A stretch of 64,000 nucleotides of DNA, taken from positions 1-64,000 of the forward strand of contig JBKPCV010000046.1 in assembly GCA_046727575.1 (NCBI GenBank), written 5' to 3'. Of this stretch, positions 1 to 10,771 are shown piece by piece; the stretch's first letter is position 1; each line of letters begins with the position of its first letter. The notes under the pieces are model-generated. The model was not told where the DNA came from, made no database searches, and saw only the letters and a list, made by a program, of their open reading frames with translations. The DNA is from DASPTH01 sp046727575 (GTDB lineage Bacteria; Actinomycetota; Acidimicrobiia; IMCC26256; DASPTH01). The position numbers and the translations under genes are program-made.

Positions 1-1
1 G

Positions 2-457
2 ACGCATGCCGGCCAATGGCACCTCACGCTGCAGTTCCTCGGTTCCGTGCCCGAGGCCGACGTCGACGACCTCGTCGACTCGCTGCACGCCGTCTTGCGT
101 CGCGAACGGCCGGTGACGCTCGCGCTCGGCGGAGCGGGCGCCTTCCCGTCGCCGTCACGCGCATCGGTGCTGTGGATCGGCCTCGACGAGGGACAGGCAG
201 AGCTCGCGCGCGTCGCGGCCGCCGTCGCGCGCGCGACTGCTCCGTTCGGTTACGCACCCGACCATCCTGAGTTCACGGCGCACCTCACGGTCGCGCGTTC
301 GCACCGCGCGCGACCGCTCGCGAACGTCATCACGTCTCTGGGGGAGGGTCCAGTCGGCCCGAGGTGGGACGCCACGGATGTGGTCCTCATGGAGAGCGAC
401 ACGAGGTCGGACGGCGCCGTCTACAACGAGGTGGAGCACTTCTCGCTCGCAGGTTGA
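2..457 (+). CDS. thpR: RNA 2',3'-cyclic phosphodiesterase (2'-5' RNA ligase family), 5' end missing
   Basis: The reading frame is already open at the first base, so the N-terminus lies outside the window. Two HxT motifs define the 2H phosphoesterase fold: HLTLQFLG at the very start and FTAHLTVARS about 85 residues later, each supplying a catalytic His and Thr. The family hydrolyses 2',3'-cyclic phosphate RNA ends and was first described as a 2'-5' RNA ligase in extracts; its cellular role is not settled. About 151 residues are visible against a usual length near 180, so only about 25–30 residues are missing. The next gene follows in the same direction within 20 nt. Confidence 0.85.
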   Translation, partial: THAGQWHLTLQFLGSVPEADVDDLVDSLHAVLRRERPVTLALGGAGAFPSPSRASVLWIGLDEGQAELARVAAAVARATAPFGYAPDHPEFTAHLTVARSHRARPLANVITSLGEGPVGPRWDATDVVLMESDTRSDGAVYNEVEHFSLAG

Positions 458-476
458 TGCCTGGCCCGAGGGGGTC

Positions 477-632
477 TTGCCAAGTGACGAGCGAAAGGCC
501 AAGAAGACCACCGGCGCGCGCAAGGAAGCCGACGACAACTTCGTGATCGACTTCCTCAAGAGCCGCGAAGGGCGTTCGGTGACGAGCAAAGTCCTGCGGG
601 GCGTCTTCGACATGCTGAAGAAGACCTCGTGA
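477..632 (+). CDS. Small basic protein of unknown function
   Basis: I do not recognise this protein. From a TTG at 477 it would be 51 residues, with a lysine-rich N-terminus (KAKKTTGARKEAD) followed by a compact amphipathic part (NFVIDFLKSREGR, VLRGVFDMLKKTS). That block has a helix-friendly, non-random composition, so I read it as coding, although no family is visible. The frame is open further upstream, but that part overlaps the phosphodiesterase gene and looks like shadow sequence. A purine-rich GAGGGGG lies just before the TTG but is closer than an ideal ribosome site. The start is therefore uncertain. Confidence 0.45.
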   Translation: MPSDERKAKKTTGARKEADDNFVIDFLKSREGRSVTSKVLRGVFDMLKKTS

Positions 633-678
633 CCTGAGTCAGAGACTCGCTCGCAGTCCGAGTGGCGGGCGCGCACGC

Positions 679-1443
679 CTATTCGGCTTCGGCGTCGGCC
701 TCGAGCATCCCGTCCCGCAAGCGCGCGAGCAGGTCGCGGTCGAGGCCGACGGCGTCGACATAACCGTCCCAGCCGCCCCAGCGCCGGTCGACGTGTTGCA
801 GGAGCTCTTCCATGACGTGCGCGTGCGCGCCACGGAGGTCCGACGGGATGTGCTTCCAGCGTTCCTCGTCGACGTCGGGCCCGTCGCGCGCGACGCGCCG
901 CTCGGTGAGGATCGGCACGATCTCCTGGCTGAGGTGGTAGTCGGCCACGATCTCGTCGTGCGGCACGCCGAGGAGGCCGAGCACGAGCGCCGCGAAGCAC
1001 CCGGTGCGGTCCTTGCCGGCGAGGCAGAAGAACACCGCGGGCAGGGTGTCGCGCTCCGCGATCGTCTGCAGCGCCGCGCAGTACGCGCCGGCGCTTGCCT
1101 CGAGCATGAAGGCGTAGAAGTCGGCGGCGGTCGAGCCGGAGACTGGTGGCCCCTCGGTGCGGCTCCCGTCGAAGGTGGGGCAGTGGACGTGGCGGACCGA
1201 GACCTCACCGAGTGGGCCGATGCCCAGCCGGTCGATCTCGTCGTTGGAGCGGAAGTCGATGGCCGTGCGGATACCGAGGTCGCGCAGCATCGGCACGTCG
1301 ATCGGTGTGATCGTGTGCAGCGAGTCGCTGCGGTAGAGCCGGCCCCACCGCACCCGCCGACCGTCGGCGACCTGGTAGCCGCCGAGATCGCGAAAGTTCA
1401 CCGGCCCTTCGAAGACGATGCGTCGCGTCGTCGGTTCCGTCAT
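679..1443 (-). CDS. Tyrosine/serine protein phosphatase (Y_phosphatase3 family)
   Basis: This is a 254-residue cytoplasmic phosphatase of the dual-specificity-like family typified by mycobacterial PtpB. The N-terminal signature NFRDLGG (16–22) is present. The P-loop FCLAGKDRTG places the nucleophilic Cys at 140, Lys144–Asp145 and the phosphate-binding Arg at 146; the usual His before the Cys is Phe. Likely substrates are phosphotyrosine or phosphoserine proteins, or phosphoinositides, as known for relatives. Its ATG overlaps the stop codon of the upstream cyclase gene by 4 nt (ATGA), so the two are translationally coupled and probably share a signalling role. Confidence 0.85.
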   Translation of the reverse strand: MTEPTTRRIVFEGPVNFRDLGGYQVADGRRVRWGRLYRSDSLHTITPIDVPMLRDLGIRTAIDFRSNDEIDRLGIGPLGEVSVRHVHCPTFDGSRTEGPPVSGSTAADFYAFMLEASAGAYCAALQTIAERDTLPAVFFCLAGKDRTGCFAALVLGLLGVPHDEIVADYHLSQEIVPILTERRVARDGPDVDEERWKHIPSDLRGAHAHVMEELLQHVDRRWGGWDGYVDAVGLDRDLLARLRDGMLEADAEAE

Positions 1444-3572
1444 GGCGCCCCGATCGTATGGTCGTCGTGCGACGCGAGCGCGAGGAGCCGCCAGGCGGGG
1501 ATGGGCTCCGACTTGCCCTTCAGCTCGAGCGCGCCCGCTTCCTCGAGGGTGGCGGCGGAACCGAGCTGGGCGCGTGTCTCCGATCCGAGCAGCACCTCGC
1601 CTTCGGCCGCCGCACTCTCCAATCGCGCCGCGACGTTCACCGTGTCACCGATGACGGTGTAGTCGCGCACCTCCGCGCCGATGTTGCCCACGAGTGCGGG
1701 GCCGGTGTTGATCCCGATGCCGAACGTCGGCAGCTCGGGGTCTCCACGAGTGAGGTCGTTGACCGCGTCACGGATGCCGAGCGCGGCGCGCGCGGCGCGC
1801 AGTGCGTGATCGGGTTGTCGAGTGGGCGCGTTGAAGATCGTCATCACGGCGTCACCGGCGTAATTGACGACCGTTCCCTCCTGCTCGAGGAGACGGGGGA
1901 TGATCGACGCGTAATAGCGATTGAGCAGCGCGACCACCTCCTCGGGCTCGTGCCGTTCCGAGTACGTCGTGAACCCGCGCAGGTCGGCGAACATCGCCGT
2001 GATCTCGACGACCGCTCCTCCCAAGGCCGCCTGGTCCGGATCAGCGAGCAACCGGGTGACGACCGTCGGCGCGAGATAGCTGCGGAAGAGCGAGTCGATC
2101 GTGCGGTAGAGGCGCGTGTTCTCGAGCTGCACCGACAGCTGGGACGCGACGGACGCGACCATCGCACGGTCGCCGTCGTCGAAGCTGCCGTGTTGCCGCT
2201 CGAACGCGACGACGCCGGCGGCCTCGTCCTTCACCAGCAGCGGCCACACGAGCATCGAGTCGCGTTCGGCGGGCATGGCGCGTGCGATGGCCTCCTCGGC
2301 GAGGTCGGACGGTGGCGGGTGTCCGACGGGTTGGAGGACGCCGTCGTGCAGCAGCGCCAAGGAGATGCGATCACGGTTGAAGCGGGCGCCGAGCTCGAGC
2401 GCGGCGCGGTCGAGCAGTGCGTCTTCGTCGTCGAGCACGGTCATGGCGCGGCTGACTTCGACGAGTCCCGTCAGCTGGTCCGTGGTCTCGCGCTCGCGCT
2501 CCAGCGCGAGTGCTGCGCGTTCGAGCACTTCCTGCTGAGCTTCGGTGAGGTCGAATTGCGATGCAACCGCGGTGGTCAGGCGCGTCACCTCACGCTCGTC
2601 GGGATGGCGCTCGCGCATGTAGGTCACGAGCTGCTCGAGTGCGTGCTCGTAGTCGGCGCGCGCCGCGCGGAGGGTCTCTTCGAGCGCGACGCCGCGGAAC
2701 AACGGTCCTGCCGCTCCCTCTCTGCGGTACTGGACGTGCGCGGTGTACGCGACGAACGCGAAAGCGAGGACGAGGAGCACGTGCCAGAGCCACCAGGAGA
2801 GCTGCCACGGACGGCCGATCGCGGTGGCCGCGGCGGCCTCGGCGAGGAGCACCCACGCCGTGAGCACGCTGATGAGCGAGACCGCGGGACGTCGTCGATA
2901 GAGGAACCAGTAGCGAGCGGCCGCGATGACGAAGAGCGCGACCGCGATGGCGGCGACCACGACCAGCTCGCCGCGCGCTTCGTCTTGGAGGACCGTCTGA
3001 TCGAAGGGCGGGAACTCGCCGAGCGAGAAGAGCATCCACACCGCGACCAAGGCACCGAGAGCCGTGAGGATGACGAGCGAGTGCCGGAGCGGCCACGCGC
3101 GGGCCGAACGCGGCAGCTCCAGCGCCGAGAGGAGCGCGAACACCGATGCGACGAGGAGCCCCGCCGTGGTCGACGCCGTCCACCCGAGGTTGGTGACGTC
3201 GACGAGGATCATCGGCGTCGTGAGCGCGTGCACGGCGAAGAAGCCTGCGCTCGCGAGGAACGCGCACGCCACGAGGAAGATGCGCGCGTCGTTGTGGCGA
3301 CGAGCAGCGTGCGCGATCAGCGCGCCGATGCCCGCCGCAATGAGCGCGGTGGTGAAGACGAGGCCGAAATGCGCCTCGTGCCGCTCCCAACGCACGTCGG
3401 CGCCCGGTTCGGCGATGAGGAGCCAGAGCCCAAGTGCCGGGAGCGAGAGGTGGAGGACCCAGACCGCAGGGCGCAGGCGGGACGGTCGGCGGAGCGCGGC
3501 GGACGGCCGAGCCGGGCTCGGCTCGGCCGCGACTTGGAGCTCGGAGGGCGGTGCTTCCGTCCCAGGCGACAC
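1440..3572 (-). CDS. Membrane-bound class III adenylate/guanylate cyclase with GAF domain
   Basis: This 710-residue signalling protein has about eight hydrophobic segments between residues 35 and 280, a helical linker (300–360), a GAF-like domain (about 365–485) and a C-terminal class III nucleotide cyclase domain (about 520–690). Both metal-binding aspartates are visible, Asp530 in MFADLRGFT and Asp574 in YAGDAVM. So is the Asn646/Arg650 pair in GDTVNVAARLE, so the domain should be catalytically active. The membrane part probably senses an envelope or lipid signal and the GAF domain a small ligand; both are inferences. The GTG start at 3572 has only a weak ribosome site. The gene is followed in the same operon by the protein phosphatase. 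Confidence 0.9.
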   Translation of the reverse strand: MSPGTEAPPSELQVAAEPSPARPSAALRRPSRLRPAVWVLHLSLPALGLWLLIAEPGADVRWERHEAHFGLVFTTALIAAGIGALIAHAARRHNDARIFLVACAFLASAGFFAVHALTTPMILVDVTNLGWTASTTAGLLVASVFALLSALELPRSARAWPLRHSLVILTALGALVAVWMLFSLGEFPPFDQTVLQDEARGELVVVAAIAVALFVIAAARYWFLYRRRPAVSLISVLTAWVLLAEAAAATAIGRPWQLSWWLWHVLLVLAFAFVAYTAHVQYRREGAAGPLFRGVALEETLRAARADYEHALEQLVTYMRERHPDEREVTRLTTAVASQFDLTEAQQEVLERAALALERERETTDQLTGLVEVSRAMTVLDDEDALLDRAALELGARFNRDRISLALLHDGVLQPVGHPPPSDLAEEAIARAMPAERDSMLVWPLLVKDEAAGVVAFERQHGSFDDGDRAMVASVASQLSVQLENTRLYRTIDSLFRSYLAPTVVTRLLADPDQAALGGAVVEITAMFADLRGFTTYSERHEPEEVVALLNRYYASIIPRLLEQEGTVVNYAGDAVMTIFNAPTRQPDHALRAARAALGIRDAVNDLTRGDPELPTFGIGINTGPALVGNIGAEVRDYTVIGDTVNVAARLESAAAEGEVLLGSETRAQLGSAATLEEAGALELKGKSEPIPAWRLLALASHDDHTIGAP

Positions 3573-3601
3573 GCTGCCCCGACGCTAACTCTCCCGCTCT
3601 C

Positions 3602-3617
3602 GGCGGCTCTCGCCGCC
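3602..3617. other. Short GC-rich hairpin between cyclase and recA
   Basis: GGCGGC and GCCGCC flank a TCTC loop, in the 261-nt divergent region between the cyclase gene and recA. It could be a structured cyclase leader or chance in GC-rich DNA. Apart from this hairpin and the recA promoter elements I see nothing else in the interval. Confidence 0.3.
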
Positions 3618-3708
3618 GGGCCGCTCGGGCCACGCCTCGCTGCGGCGCAGGGTACCTGCACAGCGGGCGCTCGGCTCTTCTCATGGCACCTGGCGGCGGG
3701 CGCGGTGC

Positions 3709-3737
3709 TTGCGACCGAACGAGTGTTCGGCTAAGTT
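3709..3737 (+). promoter_or_regulatory. recA SOS promoter with LexA box
   Basis: A sigma70-like promoter, TTGCGA (3709–3714), 17 nt, TAAGTT (3732–3737), contains in its spacer the perfect palindrome CGAAC-GAGT-GTTCG (3716–3729). This is the Gram-positive/actinobacterial LexA box CGAAC-N4-GTTCG. LexA bound there would block RNA polymerase directly. lexA itself lies about 10 kb downstream with matching boxes. Confidence 0.88.
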
Positions 3738-3758
3738 CCACGGGTGTAGTTTTCACCG

Positions 3759-3785
3759 ATGAGTGTCACACCCCCCTCGTAGGTT
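3759..3785 (+). promoter_or_regulatory. Possible second, SOS-independent recA promoter (PafBC/RecA-NDp-like)
   Basis: The 17-mer ATGAGTGTCACACCCCC (3759–3775) is repeated exactly upstream of the LysM gene beside lexA. Reading GTGTCACAC, 8 nt, TAGGTT (3763–3785) gives the spacing of the mycobacterial RecA-NDp promoter recognised with PafBC (TTGTCRGTG-N8-TANNNT), but the second half of the upstream element differs (CAC for GTG). The layout is seen; the regulator assignment is inferred. Confidence 0.5.
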
Positions 3786-3833
3786 CGCTTCGACGCTTCC
3801 CCCGCAGAGCTCACGTCTTCAGGAGGTTCCACC

Positions 3834-6185
<2,352 letters not shown>

Positions 6186-6209
6186 CAGGCTGCCGCAGGG
6201 CACTTCCCT

Positions 6210-6242
6210 GGAGGAGGCGGACCGCCACGCCCCGCCTCCTCC
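6210..6242 (+). terminator. Hairpin terminator after recA
   Basis: A perfect 11-bp inverted repeat (GGAGGAGGCGG at 6210–6220, CCGCCTCCTCC at 6232–6242) encloses an 11-nt loop, 25 nt after the recA stop. There is no T-run, as is common in high-GC actinobacteria. It separates recA from the miaB operon. Confidence 0.75.
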
Positions 6243-6301
6243 GCGCAGATGCAAGGTTGGCCGGGCGTTCCGGTAGCAGGCGCCCCGTAGACTGGTGCGC
6301 C

Positions 6302-7690
6302 GTGACTGAGCCGGGCGCGCCGACGCGCCGCTTCTACGTGCGCACCTACGGGTGTCAGATGAACGAGCACGACTCGCAGCGCATCGCGGGTCTGCTCGCC
6401 TCCGATGGGATGGAGCCAACGGATCAGGTCGAGGACGCCGACGTCGTCGTGCTCAACACGTGTTGTATCCGAGAGAACGCCGACAACAAGCTCTACGGCC
6501 AGCTCGGTCGCCTGAAGCCATTGAAGGCTGCGAAGCCCGATCTGCAGATCGCGGTAGGGGGCTGCCTCGCCCAGAAGGACCGCGAGCTGATCGTCGAGCG
6601 GGCCGGGCACGTCGACGTGGTGTTCGGCACGCACAACCTCGCGCACGCTGCCGACCTCCTCGAACGGGCGCGGACGCAGCGCGAGCCGGTTGTCGAGATC
6701 CTCGAGGAGCACGAGGCGTATCCCTCCGCGCTGCCGACGCGGCGGGACCACGCACATTCGGCGTGGGTCACGATCCAAATCGGTTGCGACAACTCGTGCA
6801 CGTTCTGCATCGTGCCGATCGTGCGCGGCGCCGAGGTGAGCCGCCGGCTGGGCGACATCGTGCGCGAGGTGGAGGAGCTCGCCGTCGACGGCGTACTCGA
6901 GATCACCCTGCTCGGCCAGAACGTCAACTCCTACGGCCGCGATCTCGGTGCCGGTCAGTACCGGCCGCAGTTCGCCGATCTCCTGCGTGCGCTCGACGCG
7001 GTCGAGGGCATCGACCGCATCCGGTTCACGTCACCGCATCCGAAGGACCTACGGCCGGAGACGATCGCGGCGATGGCCGAGTGCGAGTCGGTGTGCGAGC
7101 ACCTGCACCTCCCCCTCCAAGCGGGGAGCGACCGGACGCTCGCACGCATGCACCGCGGGTACACCGCGGAGCGCTACCTGCGGCGACTCGCGGCAGCACG
7201 GGAAGCCGTTCCCGACCTTGCGGTGACGACCGACGTGATCGTCGGTTTCCCGGGTGAAACCGATGATGACTTCGAACGGACGCTCGACGTAGTCGACACC
7301 GCCGCCTACGACGCCGCGTACACCTTCGTCTTCTCGCCCCGTCCCGGTACACCTGCTGCCGCGATGGCCGACGACTTCGTCGCCCCGGACGTCGCGCAGG
7401 ACCGGTTGCGACGGCTGGTCGAGGTCGTCGAGCGCCACGCACTGGCAAAGCACGAGTCGCGGGTCGGGCGCACCGAACAGGTGTTGGTCGAGGGGCCGTC
7501 GAAGAAGGATCCGTCGGCGTGGTCGGGACGCACGCGGCAGAACAAGCTCGTGCACTTCTCGCCCGACGGCGCCGCCACCCGCGCCGGCCACCTCGTCGAC
7601 GTGCGCATCTCGTTCGCGGCCCCGCATTGGCTGCGCGGCGACCTCGTCGGTGCGCGCTCCCGTATCCCCGTCTCCGCGGCGCCTGCGTGA
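6302..7690 (+). CDS. miaB: tRNA-2-methylthio-N6-isopentenyladenosine synthase MiaB
   Basis: This radical-SAM methylthiotransferase adds the 2-methylthio group to isopentenyl-A37 of tRNAs reading UNN codons. An N-terminal UPF0004 domain holds the auxiliary [4Fe-4S] cysteines (Cys18, Cys54, Cys88). The radical SAM motif CDNSCTFC gives Cys162, Cys166 and Cys169, and a TRAM RNA-binding domain ends the protein. At 462 residues it is of family length. The frame is open upstream, but GTG 6302 starts directly before the conserved RFYVRTYGCQMN segment. It acts on the product of MiaA, whose GTG overlaps the miaB stop by 4 nt. Confidence 0.97.
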   Translation: MTEPGAPTRRFYVRTYGCQMNEHDSQRIAGLLASDGMEPTDQVEDADVVVLNTCCIRENADNKLYGQLGRLKPLKAAKPDLQIAVGGCLAQKDRELIVERAGHVDVVFGTHNLAHAADLLERARTQREPVVEILEEHEAYPSALPTRRDHAHSAWVTIQIGCDNSCTFCIVPIVRGAEVSRRLGDIVREVEELAVDGVLEITLLGQNVNSYGRDLGAGQYRPQFADLLRALDAVEGIDRIRFTSPHPKDLRPETIAAMAECESVCEHLHLPLQAGSDRTLARMHRGYTAERYLRRLAAAREAVPDLAVTTDVIVGFPGETDDDFERTLDVVDTAAYDAAYTFVFSPRPGTPAAAMADDFVAPDVAQDRLRRLVEVVERHALAKHESRVGRTEQVLVEGPSKKDPSAWSGRTRQNKLVHFSPDGAATRAGHLVDVRISFAAPHWLRGDLVGARSRIPVSAAPA

Positions 7691-8604
7691 CGCACCTCGC
7701 GCTCGTCGGTCCCACCGCCTCGGGCAAGTCCGCGCTCGCGATCGCGGCCGCCTACGTCCTCGGCGACGTCGAGATCGTCTCGATCGACTCGATGCAGATC
7801 TACCGCGGCATGGACGTCGGAACTGCGAAGCCGTCAGCGCACGAACGAGCAGCGGTGCATCATCACCTCGTCGACATCGCGGAACCGTCCGACGACTGGT
7901 CTGTCGCGCGGTTCCAGTGCGTTGCGCGCGAGGCGGTCGCCGACATCGAACGGCGCGGCAAGCGTGCGCTGCTCGTCGGCGGTACCGGGCTGTACCTGCA
8001 GGCGGTGATCGACCCGCTCACCTTCCCGCCCGAGGACCGCGCGATCCGCGCACGCTTCGAGCAGGATGTCGGCACGGCCGAGGGGCTCGTGGCGGCATAC
8101 GCGGACCTGCAACGCCACGACCCTGTCGCAGCGTCGCGGATCGAGCCGGGCAACGCGCGGCGCGTCGTTCGGGCGCTCGAGGTGATGCGTGTGACGAGTC
8201 GTCCGTTCTCGTCGTTCGGCCCCGGGATCCAGTCGTACGGCGACACGGTCTTCCCGGTGTGCATCGTCGGGCTCTCGGTGCCGAACAACGTCCTCGACCG
8301 TTGCATCGAGGAACGCGTCGGGGCGATGCGCGACGCGGGGCTGGTCGAGGAGGTGCGCGCGCTCGCAGCACACGGTGCGTTGTCGCGCACCGCACGTCAG
8401 GCCATCGGGTACAAGGAGATCCTGGCGTATCTCGAGGGCGACGAGCCGTCGGTCGACGCCGCGTTCGAGGAGACGACCCGCCGGACGAAGCGATTCGCAC
8501 GGCGCCAGGTCCGGTGGTTCCGGCGCGACCCACGGATCACGTGGCTCCCCGTCGGCGAGAATCCGTGCAATGTCCTCCCTTCGCTGCTGGCATTGTGGGA
8601 CTGA
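7687..8604 (+). CDS. miaA: tRNA dimethylallyltransferase MiaA
   Basis: MiaA transfers the dimethylallyl group from DMAPP to N6 of A37 in tRNA, giving MiaB its substrate. The Walker-A-like P-loop GPTASGKS is at residues 8–15, followed by the family signature DSMQIYRGMDVGTAKP and HHLVDI. The C-terminal half has FARRQVRWFRRD. At 305 residues it has the normal length. GTG 7687 overlaps the miaB stop by 4 nt, and its own TGA shares one base with the dapF ATG, so the three are translationally linked. Confidence 0.97.
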   Translation: MTHLALVGPTASGKSALAIAAAYVLGDVEIVSIDSMQIYRGMDVGTAKPSAHERAAVHHHLVDIAEPSDDWSVARFQCVAREAVADIERRGKRALLVGGTGLYLQAVIDPLTFPPEDRAIRARFEQDVGTAEGLVAAYADLQRHDPVAASRIEPGNARRVVRALEVMRVTSRPFSSFGPGIQSYGDTVFPVCIVGLSVPNNVLDRCIEERVGAMRDAGLVEEVRALAAHGALSRTARQAIGYKEILAYLEGDEPSVDAAFEETTRRTKRFARRQVRWFRRDPRITWLPVGENPCNVLPSLLALWD

Positions 8605-9446
8605 TGAGCACGGTCCATCTCTCGAAACTGCACGCGACCGGAAACGACTTCCTCGTCACGACCGACGCCGTGACCGCGGCCGACGCTGCGCGCCTGTGCG
8701 ACCGTCACCGGGGCGTCGGAGCGGACGGGCTCGTGCTCATGCGACCCGGGACGGACCGCGCCGACTGCGAGATGGTGCTCTACAACGCGGACGGTGGTCG
8801 CGCCGAGATGAGTGGGAACGGGGCGCGCTGCCTCGCGTGGGTGGCGGTGCGCGCGGGGCTCGGGGACGGCAAGCAGCTCGTCGTCGACACCGACGGCGGC
8901 CGCCGCGTGATCGACGTCGAGTGTGACGACTCGGGCGACGTTGTCGCTGCAACGGTCGACATGGGGCCGGTCACGTTCGACCCGGCCGCGATCCCGCTCG
9001 ACGCCCCGAGCGCGTTCGATCTCGAGGCGAGGTACCACGGCGTGAAGTACCGAGGCGACGCCGCCGGTATGGGCAACCCGCATCTCGTGCTCTTCGTCGA
9101 CGATCCGTCCGCCACGAGAGTCACGACCCACGGTCCCAACCTCGAGCTCGACGACCGCTTCCCCCACCGCACGAATGTCGAGTTCGTCAGGGTCACCGCG
9201 ACCGACGAGCTCACCATGCGGGTGTGGGAAAGGGGCGTCGGCGAGACGCTCAGCTGTGGGACGGGAGCGTGCGCGGCGGCTGCGGTCGCGCGCCGTCGCG
9301 GGCTCGTCGGCTACCACGTCACCGTCAAGGTGCCCGGCGGTGACCTCTCGGTCGAGCTGGGGGAGACGATGCGGCTCGGTGGACCGGTCGTGCACGTGTT
9401 CGACCTCGACCTCGACGTGGACTCGTTCCGCCGGAGTGTCACGTGA
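8604..9446 (+). CDS. dapF: Diaminopimelate epimerase DapF
   Basis: DapF interconverts LL- and meso-diaminopimelate, the penultimate step to lysine and the source of the peptidoglycan cross-linking residue. The two catalytic cysteines are present, Cys76 in MSGNGARCLAW and Cys218 in LSCGTGACA, and the N-terminus KLHATGNDF is typical. The protein has 280 residues. The ATG at 8604 shares a base with the miaA stop, and the TGA overlaps the hflX GTG by 4 nt. Three more diaminopimelate genes (dapC, dapD, dapE) lie just downstream. Confidence 0.97.
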   Translation: MSTVHLSKLHATGNDFLVTTDAVTAADAARLCDRHRGVGADGLVLMRPGTDRADCEMVLYNADGGRAEMSGNGARCLAWVAVRAGLGDGKQLVVDTDGGRRVIDVECDDSGDVVAATVDMGPVTFDPAAIPLDAPSAFDLEARYHGVKYRGDAAGMGNPHLVLFVDDPSATRVTTHGPNLELDDRFPHRTNVEFVRVTATDELTMRVWERGVGETLSCGTGACAAAAVARRRGLVGYHVTVKVPGGDLSVELGETMRLGGPVVHVFDLDLDVDSFRRSVT

Positions 9447-10771
9447 GCCGTCGGCGCCTGACCGCGACCGAAGCCGACCTCGGCGTCGTCCAGCAGCACG
9501 CGCTGCTCGTCGGCACGGGCATTGGCACGCGCGACGCCGAGGCGGCCGTTGCATCCCTGGAGGAGCTCGCTCTCCTCGTCGACACCGCGGGCGCGGAGCC
9601 GGTCGAGACCGTGCTCCAACGGCGAGACCGACCGGATCCCGCGACCTACATCGGCTCGGGCAAGGCCAGAGAGCTGCGGGTGCTCGCCGAGGCGCTCGAC
9701 GTCGACCTGGTCGTGTTCGACGACGAGCTCACCCCTGCGCAGCAGCGGAACCTCGAGAAGCTGTTCTCGTGCGATGTCGTCGACCGCGTCGCGCTGATCC
9801 TCGACATCTTCGCCCAGCACGCGCACAGCCAGGAGGGCATGGTGCAGGTCGAGCTGGCGCAGCTGCGCTACCGGCTGCCGCGTCTCCGCGGCCGTGGCAC
9901 GCAGCTGAGCCAGCAGGGGGCAGGCGGTGGTGCGCGTGGCGGCTTGGTCGGGAACCGTGGGCCCGGTGAGACCCAGCTCGAGGTCGACCGCCGGCGCATC
10001 CTCGAGCGCGTGCGCAAACTCGAACGCGACCTCGCACGGCTGGGGAAGACCCGCGCGACACAGCGCAAGGCGCGCCGCCGGCGCGAGCTCTCCACCCTGG
10101 CGCTGGTCGGCTACACGAACGCCGGAAAGTCCACGCTGCTGAACCGCCTCACGAGCGCCGACGTGCTCGTCGAAGATCGGCTGTTCTCCACCCTCGACCC
10201 GACCACGCGTCGTCTGCCGCTCCCGGGTGGCGACGTGGTGCTCATCTCCGACACCGTGGGCTTCGTGCGCCGGCTCCCGCACCAGCTCGTCGAGGCCTTC
10301 CACTCCACGCTCGAGGAAGTGGTCGACGCCGACCTGCTCGTGCACGTGGTCGACGGCTCGTCGCATGACGCCGAGGAACAGATCGAAGCGGTGCACGGCG
10401 TGCTGCGAGAGATCGGTGCCGAGTCGGTGCCCGAGCTCCTCGCGGTCAACAAGTCCGACGCCGCCGACCGGCGAGCGATCGACGACCTGCTCGACGCGCA
10501 CTCAGGGGCCGTGTCGCTCTCGGCGGCGACGGGTGACGGCGTCGATCGCCTGCTCGGCGCGATCCTCGCCCGCCTCCGCGCCCTCGTTCCGATCGTGGAG
10601 CTCGAGGTTCCCTACGAACGCGGCGACGTCGTCGCGGCGCTGCACCGCGACGGGGACGTGCTCGTCGAGGTCCACGGTGAGGGCGGCACCCGCGTCCGTG
10701 CGCGTCTCCCGCAGCTCGACATCGCCCGCTACGGGGAGTTCGTCGTGGACAATGGCGCCGCACCCGCATGA
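9443..10771 (+). CDS. hflX: Ribosome-associated GTPase HflX
   Basis: HflX binds the 50S subunit and splits stalled ribosomes under heat or antibiotic stress. The N-terminal HflX domain (about 1–200) ends in NRGPGETQLEVDRRRI. The G domain shows G1 GYTNAGKST (223–231), G3 DTVG (270–273) and G4 NKSD (336–339). The short basic linker KTRATQRKARRRR is usual. At 442 residues it is full length. GTG 9443 overlaps the dapF stop and the TGA overlaps the dapC ATG, each by 4 nt. miaA–dapF–hflX is a recurrent actinobacterial order. Confidence 0.96.
   Translation: MSRRRLTATEADLGVVQQHALLVGTGIGTRDAEAAVASLEELALLVDTAGAEPVETVLQRRDRPDPATYIGSGKARELRVLAEALDVDLVVFDDELTPAQQRNLEKLFSCDVVDRVALILDIFAQHAHSQEGMVQVELAQLRYRLPRLRGRGTQLSQQGAGGGARGGLVGNRGPGETQLEVDRRRILERVRKLERDLARLGKTRATQRKARRRRELSTLALVGYTNAGKSTLLNRLTSADVLVEDRLFSTLDPTTRRLPLPGGDVVLISDTVGFVRRLPHQLVEAFHSTLEEVVDADLLVHVVDGSSHDAEEQIEAVHGVLREIGAESVPELLAVNKSDAADRRAIDDLLDAHSGAVSLSAATGDGVDRLLGAILARLRALVPIVELEVPYERGDVVAALHRDGDVLVEVHGEGGTRVRARLPQLDIARYGEFVVDNGAAPA

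Noticed and set aside
1458..3734. Long open frame on the plus strand, antisense to the cyclase gene
   Set aside because: It mirrors the codon bias of the real gene, is rich in Arg/Glu/His without domains, and the minus-strand product has all cyclase motifs.
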